From the NCBI GenBank assembly GCA_005518185.1, contig RKSN01000001.1, forward strand, positions 124,001-188,000: 64,000 bases of DNA. The letters are read 5' to 3'. How positions within the stretch are numbered: the first letter of the stretch is position 1; every line of letters starts with the position of its first letter. Positions 48,328 through 58,759 of this stretch are shown here, piece after piece. The notes below the pieces were generated by a model. It was given only the letters and a program-made list of their open reading frames with translations, had not been told where the DNA came from and made no database searches. The DNA is from Chakrabartia godavariana (GTDB taxonomy: Bacteria > Pseudomonadota > Alphaproteobacteria > Sphingomonadales > Sphingomonadaceae). Made by a program: the position numbers and the translations under genes.

Positions 48328-48401
48328 GCGGGTGTAGCTCAATGGTAGAGCAGAAGCTTCCCAAGCTTACGACGAGGGTTCGATTCCCTTCACCCGCTCC
48401 A
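48328..48401 (+). tRNA. tRNA-Gly (CCC)
   Basis: Acceptor GCGGGTG/CACCCGC, D-arm GCTCAATGGTAGAGC, anticodon loop CTTCCCAAG, T-arm GGGTTCGATTCCC, encoded CCA. It is the second tRNA-Gly in the window. Confidence 0.97.
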
Positions 48402-48566
48402 CTTTCCTGACATCGATAGCTGAAGGCCGAATCCCGCGGCTCGCCCGTCCTGCATTCGTATTCTCGCATCCCCCGACGGCCGGAGCGTTGCTTCTTCTCC
48501 GGCGCTGCTGCATCCCGACGGGAAGCGCGCAACAAGGCGCGCAGCTGGATTGAGGGGAGCGATGAC

Positions 48567-49850
48567 ATGGCAGGGGCAACCGGAACAGGTGGCACGCAGG
48601 CGGACGGCGCGCATATCGATGCGCCGGAATTGCGGCTCTTTGTCATGGCCCTGTTCTTCATCTTCGGCGGGATCACCTCGCTCAACGATGTGATCATCCC
48701 CAAGCTGAAGGAGCTGTTCACCCTCAACTACACGCAGGCGATGCTGGTGCAGTTCTGCTTCTTCACGGCCTATGCGGTGATCGGCATCCCGGGCGCGCAG
48801 CTCGTCAAGAAGATCGGCTATATGCGCGGGGCGGTCGCCGGGCTGCTCACGATGATGGTGGGCTGCCTGCTGTTCATCCCTGCTTCGCAGATGGCGGCCT
48901 ATCCGCTGTTCCTGCTCGCCCTGTTCGTGCTCGCAAGCGGCGTCGTGGTCGTGCAGGTCGTCACCAACCCGCTCATCTCGATGCTCGGCAAGCCGGAGAC
49001 GACGCACAGCCGCCTGACCTTTGCGCAGGCGTTCAATTCGCTAGGCACAACAGTCTTCCCGATTGTCGGGTCGATCCTGATCCTGGGCGGTCTGGCCACG
49101 GTTTCGGCCCGCGACTTGTCGGGCGCCGCACTCGATGCCTATCGCACGGCCGAGAGCCAGGCGATCGTTCATGGCTATCTGGGGCTGGCCGTCGCGCTTG
49201 CGTTGGTTGCCGCCGCCGTATGGATGTTCCGCAACCGCCTGCAGGGTGAGACGCATGAGAAAAGCTCCGTGGCCGCGGGCCTTGCGCTCCTGAAGGATCG
49301 GCCGCGCTTCAGCTTCGGGGCCTTGTGCATCTTCCTCTATGTCGGGGCTGAAGTGTCGATCGGATCGCTGATCGTCAACTATCTCATGCAGGCGCACGTC
49401 ATGGGGCTGCAGGAGCAGTCGGCCGGCAAGCTCATCAGCCTCTATTGGGGCGGCGCCATGGTCGGCCGGTTCATCGGGTCGGCAGTGCTGCGCGCGGTAA
49501 GCCCCGGCAAGGTGCTCAGCTGTGTCGCCCTTGGCGCAATCACGCTGATCCTCGTTTCGGCCAACAGCACGGGCGCGCTCTCGGGCTACAGCCTGCTGGC
49601 CATCGGCCTGATGAACGCGATCATGTTCCCGACGATCTTCAGCCTCGCCTGCGAAAGGCTGGGCGCGCGGACGGCGGACGGATCGGGCATCATCAACGTC
49701 GCCATCTTCGGTGGCGCGGTCATCCCGCTGCTCACCGGCATCATCGCGGACGCAACCGGCAGTCTGGCCGTCGGCCTCACCTTGCCCGCGCTGTGCTACG
49801 CAATCATCGCCGGGTTCGGGTGGTATGCCCGGCGCCCGGCAGAGGGGTAA
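48567..49850 (+). CDS. FHS-family sugar MFS transporter (glucose/galactose or fucose type)
   Basis: 427 residues and twelve membrane helices. The first segment FVMALFFIFGGITSLNDVII is characteristic of the FHS family (FucP/GluP), with NPLISMLGKPETTHSRLTFA, QAFNSLGTTVFP next. Probably a proton-sugar symporter for hexoses. Located immediately after tRNA-Gly(CCC). RBS GAGGGGAGCG. Confidence 0.9.
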   Translation: MAGATGTGGTQADGAHIDAPELRLFVMALFFIFGGITSLNDVIIPKLKELFTLNYTQAMLVQFCFFTAYAVIGIPGAQLVKKIGYMRGAVAGLLTMMVGCLLFIPASQMAAYPLFLLALFVLASGVVVVQVVTNPLISMLGKPETTHSRLTFAQAFNSLGTTVFPIVGSILILGGLATVSARDLSGAALDAYRTAESQAIVHGYLGLAVALALVAAAVWMFRNRLQGETHEKSSVAAGLALLKDRPRFSFGALCIFLYVGAEVSIGSLIVNYLMQAHVMGLQEQSAGKLISLYWGGAMVGRFIGSAVLRAVSPGKVLSCVALGAITLILVSANSTGALSGYSLLAIGLMNAIMFPTIFSLACERLGARTADGSGIINVAIFGGAVIPLLTGIIADATGSLAVGLTLPALCYAIIAGFGWYARRPAEG

Positions 49851-49917
49851 GGATCGTCTCGCCCTGCAGTCGTCTTCCTGAATTCGGCGCAGGCGCAATT
49901 GGCATATTTGCTGGAAT

Positions 49918-49952
49918 GGGGATCGAAGTTTCGACTCCCCTTGCCCACCCCA
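49918..49952 (+). other. tRNA 3'-end-like fragment and hairpin
   Basis: GGGGATCGAA pairs with TTCGACTCCCC, then TTGCCCACCCCAGTTTTT. The 23 bases 49930-49952 match the 3' end of the tRNA-Gly(CCC) at about 17 positions. It lies in the gap 49851-50007 between convergent genes and may be a tRNA remnant or just a terminator. Confidence 0.4.
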
Positions 49953-50007
49953 GTTTTTCGGACATGGCAGCTCGATCTTCTGCCGCGATACCCGGGGTAT
50001 CGACCGT

Positions 50008-50820
50008 TCAGAAGGCGATGCTGAGGATAGCGCCGCCTTCCACGTTGGCGCTGCCAGCGGACAGACCCTTGATCCCGTAAAGCGTCAGGCGCAGCTTTTC
50101 CGAAACGGGTGTGCTGTAGGCGCCAAACAGGCTGTGGCCGTCCTCAATCAGGCCGCTGATCGACTGGTTATAGTCGTAGGATGCGATGATCGCGTTCTTG
50201 CCGGAAATCCAAGCCGTCCCCACCGAGGTGTTGATGGTATTCCGGAAAGCCAGACCCGCCGGCTTCCCCATTACCTGATATTCGAGGCTGGCAAAGGGCG
50301 CGAAGGCACCGGCAATGTAGGTGACCTCAATCTTGCCCGCAAAGTCGGTTTTGCCCGTAGAGAGGCCCTTCGATTTCTGGGATGTGGGGATCTTGATGCG
50401 CCCTGACGTCTGGATCGACCAATGGTCGCTCTTGAGGGGGACTTCCCAGCTGGCGCCGAAGGAGAGGTCGCCAATGCCGGCGCGTGTCGACCGGACAAGG
50501 CCGACACCCGGCAAGGGACGCCCGTCGGGCCCGACAACAACGTTGGGCCCTGAAATCTGCACCCGTGCGATGCTGGTTGAAAGGGTAAGGCCTGCAGAGA
50601 CGGGCACGCGGAGCGTTATCGGGCTGATCAGGGTGCGCGTCGTGTCGGGGCCGCCATAGCGTCCCGTGGAGGCGTCGATCCCCATGGACAGCGTCGGCCG
50701 CGCAAAGGCCTCCAAAGGGGTCGTCGAAACGACCCCCTCCACATCCTTGTCCTGGGCCCGAAGGTTTGCGGGCGCGAAGACACTGCTGATGAGCAGCAGG
50801 GCCTCAATACGGCGGCGCAC
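50008..50820 (-). CDS. Exported beta-rich protein, transporter/MetA-like (uncertain)
   Basis: 270 residues, signal peptide to about residue 22 (SSVFAPANLRAQ). The rest alternates polar and hydrophobic residues, as in a beta-barrel (DLSFGASWEVPL, IKIPTSQKSKGLSTGKTDFA), resembling the 'MetA-pathway of phenol degradation' outer-membrane family. Start is a GTG; RBS is weak. Probably cotranscribed with the gene 21 bases upstream. Substrate unknown. Confidence 0.55.
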   Translation of the reverse strand: MRRRIEALLLISSVFAPANLRAQDKDVEGVVSTTPLEAFARPTLSMGIDASTGRYGGPDTTRTLISPITLRVPVSAGLTLSTSIARVQISGPNVVVGPDGRPLPGVGLVRSTRAGIGDLSFGASWEVPLKSDHWSIQTSGRIKIPTSQKSKGLSTGKTDFAGKIEVTYIAGAFAPFASLEYQVMGKPAGLAFRNTINTSVGTAWISGKNAIIASYDYNQSISGLIEDGHSLFGAYSTPVSEKLRLTLYGIKGLSAGSANVEGGAILSIAF

Positions 50821-50841
50821 CCGACAGCCTATGCAGAAGGA

Positions 50842-51177
50842 TCAGTTGCCTGCCGGCTTTTTCGCGCTCGCGGCGAGGGCCTTCAAGAACTCGAGCGTTG
50901 CCTTGGTCCGGGTCGCTTCAAAATAGGCTGCGGCCATATCCTGCTTGCTCGCGTTTGCGTCGGCACGGACGGCCTGAACGTCAGCCTTGACGGTTTCGAC
51001 AGCTGTCTTGAGGGCGTCGACCGCGTCCTTGGAACCCTTGGTCTGCACCACCTGCACAGCGGCAGCACGGACTGCGGCAACATTGGCGCGCGCTGCGGTT
51101 GCGGCGGCACTTGCTGCAAAGGCAGGCCCTGCCATCATGGCGGCAGCAGCACAGAAGATGGCAAAAGTCTTTTTCAT
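50842..51177 (-). CDS. Small exported Ala-rich helical protein of unknown function
   Basis: 111 residues. Signal peptide KKTFAIFCAAAAMMAGPAFA, then long Ala-rich amphipathic helix (DAVDALKTAVETVKADVQAV). No cysteine after cleavage. RBS GGGGGAGAA precedes the ATG. I do not recognise the family. Linked to the barrel-like gene 21 bases downstream. Confidence 0.65.
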   Translation of the reverse strand: MKKTFAIFCAAAAMMAGPAFAASAAATAARANVAAVRAAAVQVVQTKGSKDAVDALKTAVETVKADVQAVRADANASKQDMAAAYFEATRTKATLEFLKALAASAKKPAGN

Positions 51178-51293
51178 GCGAAGTTCTCCCCCGAGATCGA
51201 TTCCGTCAGAAGGCTAGAGCTACTGATTCCAATTGCAATCAATATCTTAAGCGCTGGTGCTATCGACTGGTCCCGCCGCCGGGCATAAAAAAA

Positions 51294-51320
51294 GGGGTGC
51301 CGGATCGCGGCACCCCTTTT
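51294..51320 (-). terminator. Strong terminator of typA
   Basis: GGGGTGCCG and CGGCACCCC form a nine-pair stem, flanked by an A run on one side and TTTT on the other, so it can terminate in both directions. Confidence 0.85.
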
Positions 51321-51340
51321 CATGAAACGTCACTGACCGC

Positions 51341-53161
51341 TTACGCCGCCTTGGCGCGGCTGGCTTTCTTGCGCTCGTGCGGGTCGAGATGGACCTTGCG
51401 CAGGCGGATGCTCTTGGGCGTCACTTCGACGAGTTCATCGTCGTCGATATAGGCAATCGCCTGTTCCAGCGTCATGCGGGTCGGCGGGGTCAGGCGGATG
51501 GCGTCGTCCTTGCCGCCCGAAGCGCGGAAGTTGGTCAGCTGCTTTGCCTTCATCGGGTTGACCTCAAGGTCATCCGTCTTGGCATTTTCACCGACGATCA
51601 TGCCTTCATACAGCGCTTCGCCATGCGTCACGAACAGGATGCCGCGCTCTTCAAGCGGACCCAGCGCATAGGAGTTGGCTTCGCCCGCGCCGTTGGAGAT
51701 CAGAACGCCGTTCTTGCGGCCTTCGATCTTGCCCTTGTGCGGGCCATATCTCTCGAACAGCCGGTTCATGATGCCCGTGCCGCGCGTGTCGGACAGGAAT
51801 TCCCCGTGATAGCCGATGAGGCCGCGGGAAGGGGCGGAGAAGGTGATGCGCGTCTTGCCACCGCCAGACGGGCGCATGTCGGTCATTTCCGCCTTGCGCA
51901 TGTTCATCTTGTCGATGACCGTGCCCGAAAACTCATCATCCACGTCGATGACGACGGTTTCATACGGCTCGGTCTTGTTGCCCTGCTCGTCCTCGCGGAA
52001 GAGCACGCGCGGGCGCGAGATGCCGAGTTCAAAGCCTTCGCGGCGCATGGTTTCGATGAGCACCCCGAGCTGAAGTTCACCACGACCGGCGACTTCATAC
52101 GAATCCTTGTCGGCGCTCTCGGTCACCTTGATGGCGACGTTCGATTCGGCTTCACGGAACAGGCGGTCGCGGATCATGCGGCTCGTCACCTTGGTGCCTT
52201 CGCGGCCGGCCATGGGCGAATCGTTCACGGCAAAGCGCATCGACAGCGTCGGCGGATCGATCGGCTGCGCCGCGATCGGCTCGGTGACGGCGATGTCGCA
52301 GATCGTGTTGGCCACGGTTGCAGTGGTCATGCCGGCGATCGAGATGATGTCGCCTGCCTTGGCTTCGTCCACCGGCACGCGTTCCAGGCCACGGAAGGCC
52401 AGGATCTTTGAGGCACGGCCCTGTTCGATGACCTTGCCATCGGGGTCGAGCGCATGGATCGCCATGTTGGTCTTGACGGTGCCGCTGTCGACGCGGCCGG
52501 TCAGGATGCGGCCGAGGAAGTTGTCGCGGTCAAGCAGCGTCACGAGGAACTTGAACGGGCCGTCTTCATTGGCCTTGGGTTCCGGCACGTGATTGACGAT
52601 GGTCTCGAACATCGGGGTCAGCGTGCCTTCGCGCAGATCGGGCGAAAGGTTGGCATAGCCGTTGCGGCCCGAGGCGTAGAGGACGGGGAAGTCGAGCTGT
52701 TCATCGCTGGCGTCGAGCGAGACGAACAGGTCGAACACTTCGTCGAGCACTTCCTGGATGCGCTCGTCGGGACGGTCGATCTTGTTGACGACGACGATGG
52801 GGCGCAGGCCGAGCGCGAGCGCCTTGCCGGTCACGAACTTCGTCTGCGGCATCGCGCCTTCCGATGCGTCGACGAGCAGGATGACGCCGTCGACCATCGA
52901 GAGGATGCGCTCTACTTCGCCGCCAAAGTCGGCGTGGCCCGGCGTGTCGACGATGTTGATGCGGTGGCCTTCCCACTCGACCGAGGTGCACTTGGCCAGA
53001 ATGGTGATCCCGCGCTCCTTTTCGAGGTCGTTCGAATCCATCGCGCGTTCTTCGATGCGCTGGTTGTCGCGGAAGGTGCCCGACTGGCGGAACAGCTGGT
53101 CAACAAGGGTCGTCTTGCCATGATCGACGTGTGCGATGATGGCCACATTGCGGAGGCTCAT
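51341..53161 (-). CDS. typA: Translational GTPase TypA/BipA
   Basis: 606 residues. G1 is [16 protein letters not shown]3 [15 protein letters not shown]4 [11 protein letters not shown]. The C-terminal domain specific to BipA includes [20 protein letters not shown]. Binds the ribosome under stress and cold. Single gene. Confidence 0.97.
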   Translation of the reverse strand: MSLRNVAIIAHVDHGKTTLVDQLFRQSGTFRDNQRIEERAMDSNDLEKERGITILAKCTSVEWEGHRINIVDTPGHADFGGEVERILSMVDGVILLVDASEGAMPQTKFVTGKALALGLRPIVVVNKIDRPDERIQEVLDEVFDLFVSLDASDEQLDFPVLYASGRNGYANLSPDLREGTLTPMFETIVNHVPEPKANEDGPFKFLVTLLDRDNFLGRILTGRVDSGTVKTNMAIHALDPDGKVIEQGRASKILAFRGLERVPVDEAKAGDIISIAGMTTATVANTICDIAVTEPIAAQPIDPPTLSMRFAVNDSPMAGREGTKVTSRMIRDRLFREAESNVAIKVTESADKDSYEVAGRGELQLGVLIETMRREGFELGISRPRVLFREDEQGNKTEPYETVVIDVDDEFSGTVIDKMNMRKAEMTDMRPSGGGKTRITFSAPSRGLIGYHGEFLSDTRGTGIMNRLFERYGPHKGKIEGRKNGVLISNGAGEANSYALGPLEERGILFVTHGEALYEGMIVGENAKTDDLEVNPMKAKQLTNFRASGGKDDAIRLTPPTRMTLEQAIAYIDDDELVEVTPKSIRLRKVHLDPHERKKASRAKAA

Positions 53162-53245
53162 GGGTAGTCCGGTTTTTTCGAGGAATGATTTCGCCCGCGC
53201 CCCTAGCCGAATTTGTGCGTTGCGGCAAGCGAACCGCGTCGGACG

Positions 53246-54472
53246 TCAGGTCAAAGGGTCGAGCAATGTCTGGACGAACGTGCGGAAGCCCGCTTTGCTG
53301 ACGCTCAGTTCGGGCGGTACCCTCTCGATTTCTGCCGCGCGCCCGGCGCCTATGCGGCGACGCACGTCGCGCAAGGTCAAGGTGAGGGTCGCCTCTCCAT
53401 TTGGTCCGGTCGATGCGGTCCGTGCCATGCGGTTGCCTGTCGCATTTCCGGTCACGACATCTACCCGTGCCCCCGGGATGGCCGCGCCCGTTGCAGCATC
53501 GGTGACGCGGAACACGTAGGTGCGGCTCGCGTCGCGTATAGGTGTAGGGGAAATGGTGACCTGCATCGTTCCAATGTTCGGTGCGACGCGGCGCAGCATG
53601 GTCGGACCCAATGGGTTGGAAACGACCATGCGCAAGGCCAGTTCGGACGTTGTCGCGGCAACCGACAGGGCGCAGACGGCGGCCTCCGGCGCGAGCGTGG
53701 CGCTCGGATCCGTTGCTTTGACAGCGTCGCTGGCCGCCGTGGCGATCAGGCCATTCAACGCCTTCTCGATTTCGCCCGAGGCAAACTGCGCGACAATCGG
53801 CGTCAGGAGCGAGAGGATGAAGTTCACGCCCGGTGTAATGACGCCCGGATTGAGCGCCGCTGTCAGCACGCCGACCTTGAAGATACGGCTGCGATCCTGC
53901 GCGTCGCCCGAGGGTGCAATGGACAGCGCAATGGCCGCCGTGAACGGTGTGGATGTGGCGAACAGGAACTGCCGGAAGGCCACAGTCCCGACAATCGTGG
54001 CCATCAGCTCGTTCGGTGGCATCGGGGCGACGCTGATCCCCGTGATCGTCAGGCCGGTGGGCGCGAACATGAGGCCTGTCAGGCCGCCGCTCGCGATGGT
54101 TGCGCCGAGCGGGATGGGCACGGCTGTTCCGGAGGCCCGGCCCGCCATGCGGTTGAGCGCCGCGGTCGTGAATGTCGTCACGGATGGCGGCAGCGCGAGC
54201 AATTCTCCGTCCACCGGGCTTGCCGGCCAGAGCGGTACCCTGCCGGACCGGCAGATGTCGCCTGAAGTGCGGCTGTCGGTGATATGCACATAGCCGGCGC
54301 CGGCGGGCGGGGCCGCTGAACTTGTGAAATTGATGTCAAGCGTGCCGGTTCGCGTGGCACGTGCGGTCTCAATGATGCCGCCAGGATCGGCCGCTATTTC
54401 GGCCGAGATCGCGGCAGGCGGGGGCAAAATGTTGCCCAGATCAATGGTCAGGATACGAATGGAATAGGGCAT
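53246..54472 (-). CDS. Uncharacterised 408-residue protein with a C-terminal Ig-like segment
   Basis: Start MPYSIRILTIDLGNILPPP has RBS GGAGAAGTGCA. No signal peptide. The middle (about residues 190-290) has helix-rich stretches FILSLLTPIVAQFASGEIEK, and the end YVFRVTDAATGAAIPGARVD with GPNGEATLTLTLRDV resembles a bacterial Ig-like/carboxypeptidase-regulatory fold. The middle part faintly recalls lipid-binding TULIP folds, which is only a guess. I do not recognise the family. It is divergent from a transporter gene 109 bases away. Confidence 0.65.
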   Translation of the reverse strand: MPYSIRILTIDLGNILPPPAAISAEIAADPGGIIETARATRTGTLDINFTSSAAPPAGAGYVHITDSRTSGDICRSGRVPLWPASPVDGELLALPPSVTTFTTAALNRMAGRASGTAVPIPLGATIASGGLTGLMFAPTGLTITGISVAPMPPNELMATIVGTVAFRQFLFATSTPFTAAIALSIAPSGDAQDRSRIFKVGVLTAALNPGVITPGVNFILSLLTPIVAQFASGEIEKALNGLIATAASDAVKATDPSATLAPEAAVCALSVAATTSELALRMVVSNPLGPTMLRRVAPNIGTMQVTISPTPIRDASRTYVFRVTDAATGAAIPGARVDVVTGNATGNRMARTASTGPNGEATLTLTLRDVRRRIGAGRAAEIERVPPELSVSKAGFRTFVQTLLDPLT

Positions 54473-54581
54473 TGCACTTCTCCAGATGGAAAAGGGCCAA
54501 ATCTGCGCCACCGGGCCCGCAGCTCTAACAAGCCACAGCGGCATTTGTAGCCCGTTGCCAAAGTGGGTAAAGGGCCCGGCA

Positions 54582-55535
54582 ATGCTCGCGCGTCTGATCC
54601 CCGACAAGTTCATCCTGCTGCTGCTCGCCACGATTGGTCTGGCGACGCTCATCCCGGCGCATGGGCGGGGCCTGACGATCGTCTCGGTAATCTCCAACAT
54701 CGCGATTTTCAGCCTGTTCTTCTTTCACGGTCTGCGGCTGGCGCATGAGGCGGTCTGGGCGGGGCTGCGCCACTGGCGGCTGCAGCTTTCGGTTCTGGCC
54801 TTTGTCTTTGGCGTGATGCCGCTGGCGGGGCTCGCAGCTTCGGCGCTGCTGCCCGGGTTGCTGTCGCCGCCCGTGTGGCTCGGCATCCTGTTCCTCTGTG
54901 CGCTGCCGTCGACGGTGCAGTCGGCCATTGCCTATAGCTCGGTCGCGGGGGGCAATGTGGCCGCATCGGTGATTGCGGCGGCACTGTCGAACCTTGCTGG
55001 CGTCGTGCTGACCCCGCTCGTCTTTGCCGCACTCGCGCATGTCGGCGGTGTCGCCATTGATCTGTCGACGATCAGCCGGATTGCAGCGCTCCTCCTGCTG
55101 CCGTTCGTTCTGGGGCAGATCGCGCGGCACTGGCTGGCGGCCTGGGCGGAGCGTAACCGCGGCTGGATCGGTCGGCTCGACAAGCTCACCATCATCATCA
55201 CCGTCTATGTCGCGTTCAGCGCGGCGGTGACCGATGGTCTGTGGGGGCGGCTCGACGGGGCGGAGATGCTCCGCCTGCTCGGCTTCGTGGCGGCGTTGCT
55301 GGCCTTTGCGATGGCGAGCGCCTGGGGCCTCGGGGCTGCCCTTGGCCTGCCGCGCGCGGACCGGATCACATTGCTCTTTTCCGGCGCGCACAAGAGCCTC
55401 GCGACCGGCGCCCCGATGGCGCGCATCCTGTTTCCGGCGGCGCAGGCGGGCATGATCGTCATCCCGCTGATGATCTACCACCAGCTGCAGCTGACGGTGT
55501 CCGCATGGATCGCCGCGCGGCTTGCGCGAAATTAA
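54582..55535 (+). CDS. Bile acid:sodium symporter-family protein (SBF-like)
   Basis: 317 residues, about nine to ten membrane helices. LFFFHGLRLAHEAVWAGLRH and ALPSTVQSAIAYSSVAGGN, then FSGAHKSLATGAPMARILFP, are typical of the SBF-like/YocS branch. Substrate unknown. Start ATG gives LARLIPDKF; an upstream start adds no membrane segment. Confidence 0.87.
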   Translation: MLARLIPDKFILLLLATIGLATLIPAHGRGLTIVSVISNIAIFSLFFFHGLRLAHEAVWAGLRHWRLQLSVLAFVFGVMPLAGLAASALLPGLLSPPVWLGILFLCALPSTVQSAIAYSSVAGGNVAASVIAAALSNLAGVVLTPLVFAALAHVGGVAIDLSTISRIAALLLLPFVLGQIARHWLAAWAERNRGWIGRLDKLTIIITVYVAFSAAVTDGLWGRLDGAEMLRLLGFVAALLAFAMASAWGLGAALGLPRADRITLLFSGAHKSLATGAPMARILFPAAQAGMIVIPLMIYHQLQLTVSAWIAARLARN

Positions 55536-55571
55536 TCGAAATTTGTCGCCCGTGCGGTTAGGGGAGCGCGC

Positions 55572-56498
55572 ATGAACGCCACAACACAGCCACGGGTCGC
55601 CGTTCTTCTGCCCTGCTACAATGAAGCAGCCGCCATCGCGCAGACCGTTGCCGATTTCCGCGCGGCGCTGCCCGACGCGGCGATCTACGTCTATGACAAC
55701 AACTCGACCGACCGGACGGCGGAGATCGCTGCCGCTGCAGGGGCCATCGTCCGGACCGAGCGGATGCAGGGCAAGGGCAATGTCGTGCGCCGCATGTTCG
55801 CCGATGTGGAGGCGGACATCTATGTCATGGCGGATGGCGATGCGACCTATGAGGCGGCGGCCGCGCCCGGCCTCATCGACCTGCTGGTCAGCGATCAGCT
55901 CGACATGGTCGTCGGCGCGCGCAAGTCGGAGGTTGAGGCCGCCTACCGGCGCGGCCACCGGTTCGGCAATGCGATGCTCACGGGTATGCTGGCCTGGCTG
56001 TTCGGGCGCAGCTTTACTGACATTCTGTCGGGCTACCGCGTCTTTTCGCGCCGCTTCGTGAAGAGCTTTCCCGTGCTGTCCGAAGGGTTTGAGATCGAAA
56101 CCGAAATCAGCGTCCATGCGCTGGAGCTGCGGATGCCCGTCGCCGAACGCATCACGGCCTATGCCGCACGGCCCGAGGGTTCCGAGTCCAAGCTCAGCAC
56201 CTATCGCGATGGCTGGCGCATCCTGAAGACGATCCTGATGCTGTTCCGCATCGAAAAGCCGATGGCATTTTTCGGCCTGATCGGGGCCGCGCTCGCGCTT
56301 GCGGCCATCCTGCTCAGCATCCCGCTGTTCCTCACCTATTTCCAAACGGGCCTCGTCCCGCGCCTGCCGACCGCCGTGCTCGCGACCGGGCTGATGCTCG
56401 TTGCGTTCCTCAGCTGGGTGTGCGGGCTCATTCTCGACACGGTGGTCCGTGGCCGCCGCGAAATGCGACGGCTGGCATATCTCGCCCACCCTGTGTAG
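55572..56498 (+). CDS. Family 2 glycosyltransferase
   Basis: 308 residues. GT-A core: VAVLLPCYNEAAAIAQTVAD, YDNNSTDRT, MADGDATYE (metal site) and GYRVFSRRFVKSFPVLSEGF. Two C-terminal membrane helices, as in dolichyl-phosphate-mannose-synthase-like enzymes. Probably makes a lipid-linked sugar. Followed by a membrane protein after 10 bases. Confidence 0.9.
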   Translation: MNATTQPRVAVLLPCYNEAAAIAQTVADFRAALPDAAIYVYDNNSTDRTAEIAAAAGAIVRTERMQGKGNVVRRMFADVEADIYVMADGDATYEAAAAPGLIDLLVSDQLDMVVGARKSEVEAAYRRGHRFGNAMLTGMLAWLFGRSFTDILSGYRVFSRRFVKSFPVLSEGFEIETEISVHALELRMPVAERITAYAARPEGSESKLSTYRDGWRILKTILMLFRIEKPMAFFGLIGAALALAAILLSIPLFLTYFQTGLVPRLPTAVLATGLMLVAFLSWVCGLILDTVVRGRREMRRLAYLAHPV

Positions 56499-56508
56499 GG
56501 CGCAGAGG

Positions 56509-58035
56509 ATGTCATTTTTGGGGAACCGGCCCGCGCTTGAGCGGGCTGTCTGGCTGTTTCTGGCTCTCGCCTCGGCGCTGCCCTTCCTGGTGGCGCCGCT
56601 CCCGATTCTGCCGGACCTGTTCAGCCATATCGGCCGCTACCATGTGATGCTCCATCTGGATGATCCGTGGCTCCGCCAATATTACGCCTTCGACTGGCAC
56701 ATCACGGGCAATCTCGGTGCCGACCTGCTGATGGTGCTGCTCGGGCCGCTGCTCGGGACGGAAAAGGCGGCCTATCTGATCGCGGGCGTGGTGCCGCCTC
56801 TCATGGTCTGGGGCATCTACCGCGTGTCCAAGGCGCTCTACGGCCGGATCGAGCCGCCCGCCTATCTCGCGATCCTGCTCGTCTGGTCGTTCACCTTTCA
56901 CCATGGCTTCATCAACTGGTGGCTGGGCATGGCGCTGGTGTTTCATGTCGTTGCCACCTGGATCGACCTGCGTGATGCGCCGCGCCCGCTCCGGATCGCC
57001 TATGCCTTTTTCGCCGCCTTGCTGGTCTGGCTCTGCCACACCTCGGCCTGGGGCGTGCTCGGCATTCTGGTTGCCGCTATCGGCTTTGTGGAGCGCAAGT
57101 CCTTCGTCCGCTTCGTGTTCGGGATGCTGCCCTGGGCGGCGCCGATCATCCCGATGCTCGTCTGGCGTGTGACCAAGGGCGGTGGTCTGCTGGCCGAACA
57201 TTGGTGGCCCCGGGTCAAGCTCAGCGGCGTGCGCAATCTCCTGCGCGCGGAATGGCGCGAGTTCGACATCATCTGCGTCGGGATCGTGATTTTGGCGGCG
57301 CTGTGGCTCGTCATCGACTGGCGGTTCAAGAAGAACTGGGCCTTTCTGCTCGCGGCGGGCGCGCTGCTGGTCCTGTCGATTGCGCTGCCGGCCACGGTCC
57401 TCAGCTCCTATTTCGCCGATGTGCGGCTCTATGCCCCGCTGCTCATGATCGCCTTTCTCGGCGTGTCGCAGATGACGCCCGGGGCAGGGCGCTTTGTCCT
57501 GATTGCGGGGGCGAGCCTGTTTCTGGTCCGCGTCGCGGAAACCTCCATCGGCTGGCACCAGCGCGGCACCGAGATGGAGCAGGATCTGGCGGCGCTCAAC
57601 CATGTGCCGATGGGCGCGCGGATCGCCGTCCTGTCGCACAGCACCGAATGCGGCGTCTGGCCGCTGGCGGGGCGCAACCATGCCGCAAGCCTTGCCATCG
57701 TGCGCCGCCATGCCTTTGTGAACACCGAATGGGACATTCCGGGCCAGCACCTCATGCGGCCGATTTACAACGCGGTCTACGGCTTCAACGACTCGCGCAC
57801 GGTCGACCTGTTCAATCCGGCCTATGGCTGCCCGGGCTTTCGCCTCCGCCGCTTCCTCCGGGTCATCCCGCGGGACCGGTTCGACTATATCTGGATGTGG
57901 GAAGCCGAAGCGACGCCGGAATCGCGCAAATGGCTTAACCTCGTTTACGCGGGGCCGTCATCCAGACTTTATGCCATTGCCAAAACCGGGGATTCGCATT
58001 CTGGGGTTGAACTTTCCGCCCCGACCCCGAAATAG
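56509..58035 (+). CDS. Polytopic membrane protein, putative glycosyl donor/transferase partner
   Basis: 508 residues, ten or more membrane helices followed by a soluble C-terminal part (from about residue 360). N-terminal [20 protein letters not shown] resembles lipid-phosphosugar-using GT-C proteins but I see no clear catalytic motif. Same operon as the GT2 gene. The C-terminal segment [20 protein letters not shown] is unusual. Confidence 0.7.
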   Translation: MSFLGNRPALERAVWLFLALASALPFLVAPLPILPDLFSHIGRYHVMLHLDDPWLRQYYAFDWHITGNLGADLLMVLLGPLLGTEKAAYLIAGVVPPLMVWGIYRVSKALYGRIEPPAYLAILLVWSFTFHHGFINWWLGMALVFHVVATWIDLRDAPRPLRIAYAFFAALLVWLCHTSAWGVLGILVAAIGFVERKSFVRFVFGMLPWAAPIIPMLVWRVTKGGGLLAEHWWPRVKLSGVRNLLRAEWREFDIICVGIVILAALWLVIDWRFKKNWAFLLAAGALLVLSIALPATVLSSYFADVRLYAPLLMIAFLGVSQMTPGAGRFVLIAGASLFLVRVAETSIGWHQRGTEMEQDLAALNHVPMGARIAVLSHSTECGVWPLAGRNHAASLAIVRRHAFVNTEWDIPGQHLMRPIYNAVYGFNDSRTVDLFNPAYGCPGFRLRRFLRVIPRDRFDYIWMWEAEATPESRKWLNLVYAGPSSRLYAIAKTGDSHSGVELSAPTPK

Positions 58036-58064
58036 GTGACAAAGACCAAAGCAAAGGACTGTCC

Positions 58065-58685
58065 ATGAATCCGCACGACGCGCTCATTCCCATCGTCATC
58101 GAGCAATCGAACCGCGGGGAGCGCAGCTTCGACATCTATTCCCGCCTGCTGCGCGAACGCATCGTGTTCGTGACCGGTGGCGTGGAAGACAACATGGCGT
58201 CCGTCATTGTGGCCCAGCTGCTGTTCCTCGAATCGGAAAACCCGAAAAAGGACATCTGGATGTACATCAACTCGCCGGGGGGCGTGGTGACCGCCGGCAT
58301 GGCCATTCACGACACGATGCAGTACATCCGCCCCAAGGTCGGCACGGTGTGCGTGGGGCAAGCGGCGTCGATGGGCTCCTTCCTGCTCGCTGCGGGTGAG
58401 CCGGGGATGCGCGTCGCGCTCACCAATGCGCGAATCATGATCCACCAGCCCTCGGGCGGGGCGCAGGGCCAGGCGACCGACATCGCCATCCAGGCGCAGG
58501 AAATCCTCCGTATTCGTGCGAATATGAATCGTCTCTATTCGCAGTATACGGGCAAGGACATTGAAACGATCGAGAAGGCAATGGAGCGCGACAACTTCAT
58601 GACCGCCGATGAAGCGAAGGATTTCGGGCTGGTCGACGCCGTGTTCGACAAGCGTCCGGCGGCGACCGACGAAGCGGCGAGCTGA
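58065..58685 (+). CDS. clpP: ATP-dependent Clp protease proteolytic subunit
   Basis: 206 residues. Catalytic Ser in [20 protein letters not shown], His in [17 protein letters not shown]. Operon with clpX 74 bases downstream. Confidence 0.98.
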   Translation: MNPHDALIPIVIEQSNRGERSFDIYSRLLRERIVFVTGGVEDNMASVIVAQLLFLESENPKKDIWMYINSPGGVVTAGMAIHDTMQYIRPKVGTVCVGQAASMGSFLLAAGEPGMRVALTNARIMIHQPSGGAQGQATDIAIQAQEILRIRANMNRLYSQYTGKDIETIEKAMERDNFMTADEAKDFGLVDAVFDKRPAATDEAAS

Positions 58686-58759
58686 GTCAGCGTAAATTAA
58701 GCCATTGCCGCTATGAAATCTGATTGTAACATAGCCGCAAACGTGGCGGGAAGGTTCTG

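Noticed and set aside
54525-56489. About 650-codon minus-strand frame opposite the SBF-like and GT2 genes
   Set aside because: Composition biased to Arg, Glu, Asp and His; no domains; opposite two convincing genes.
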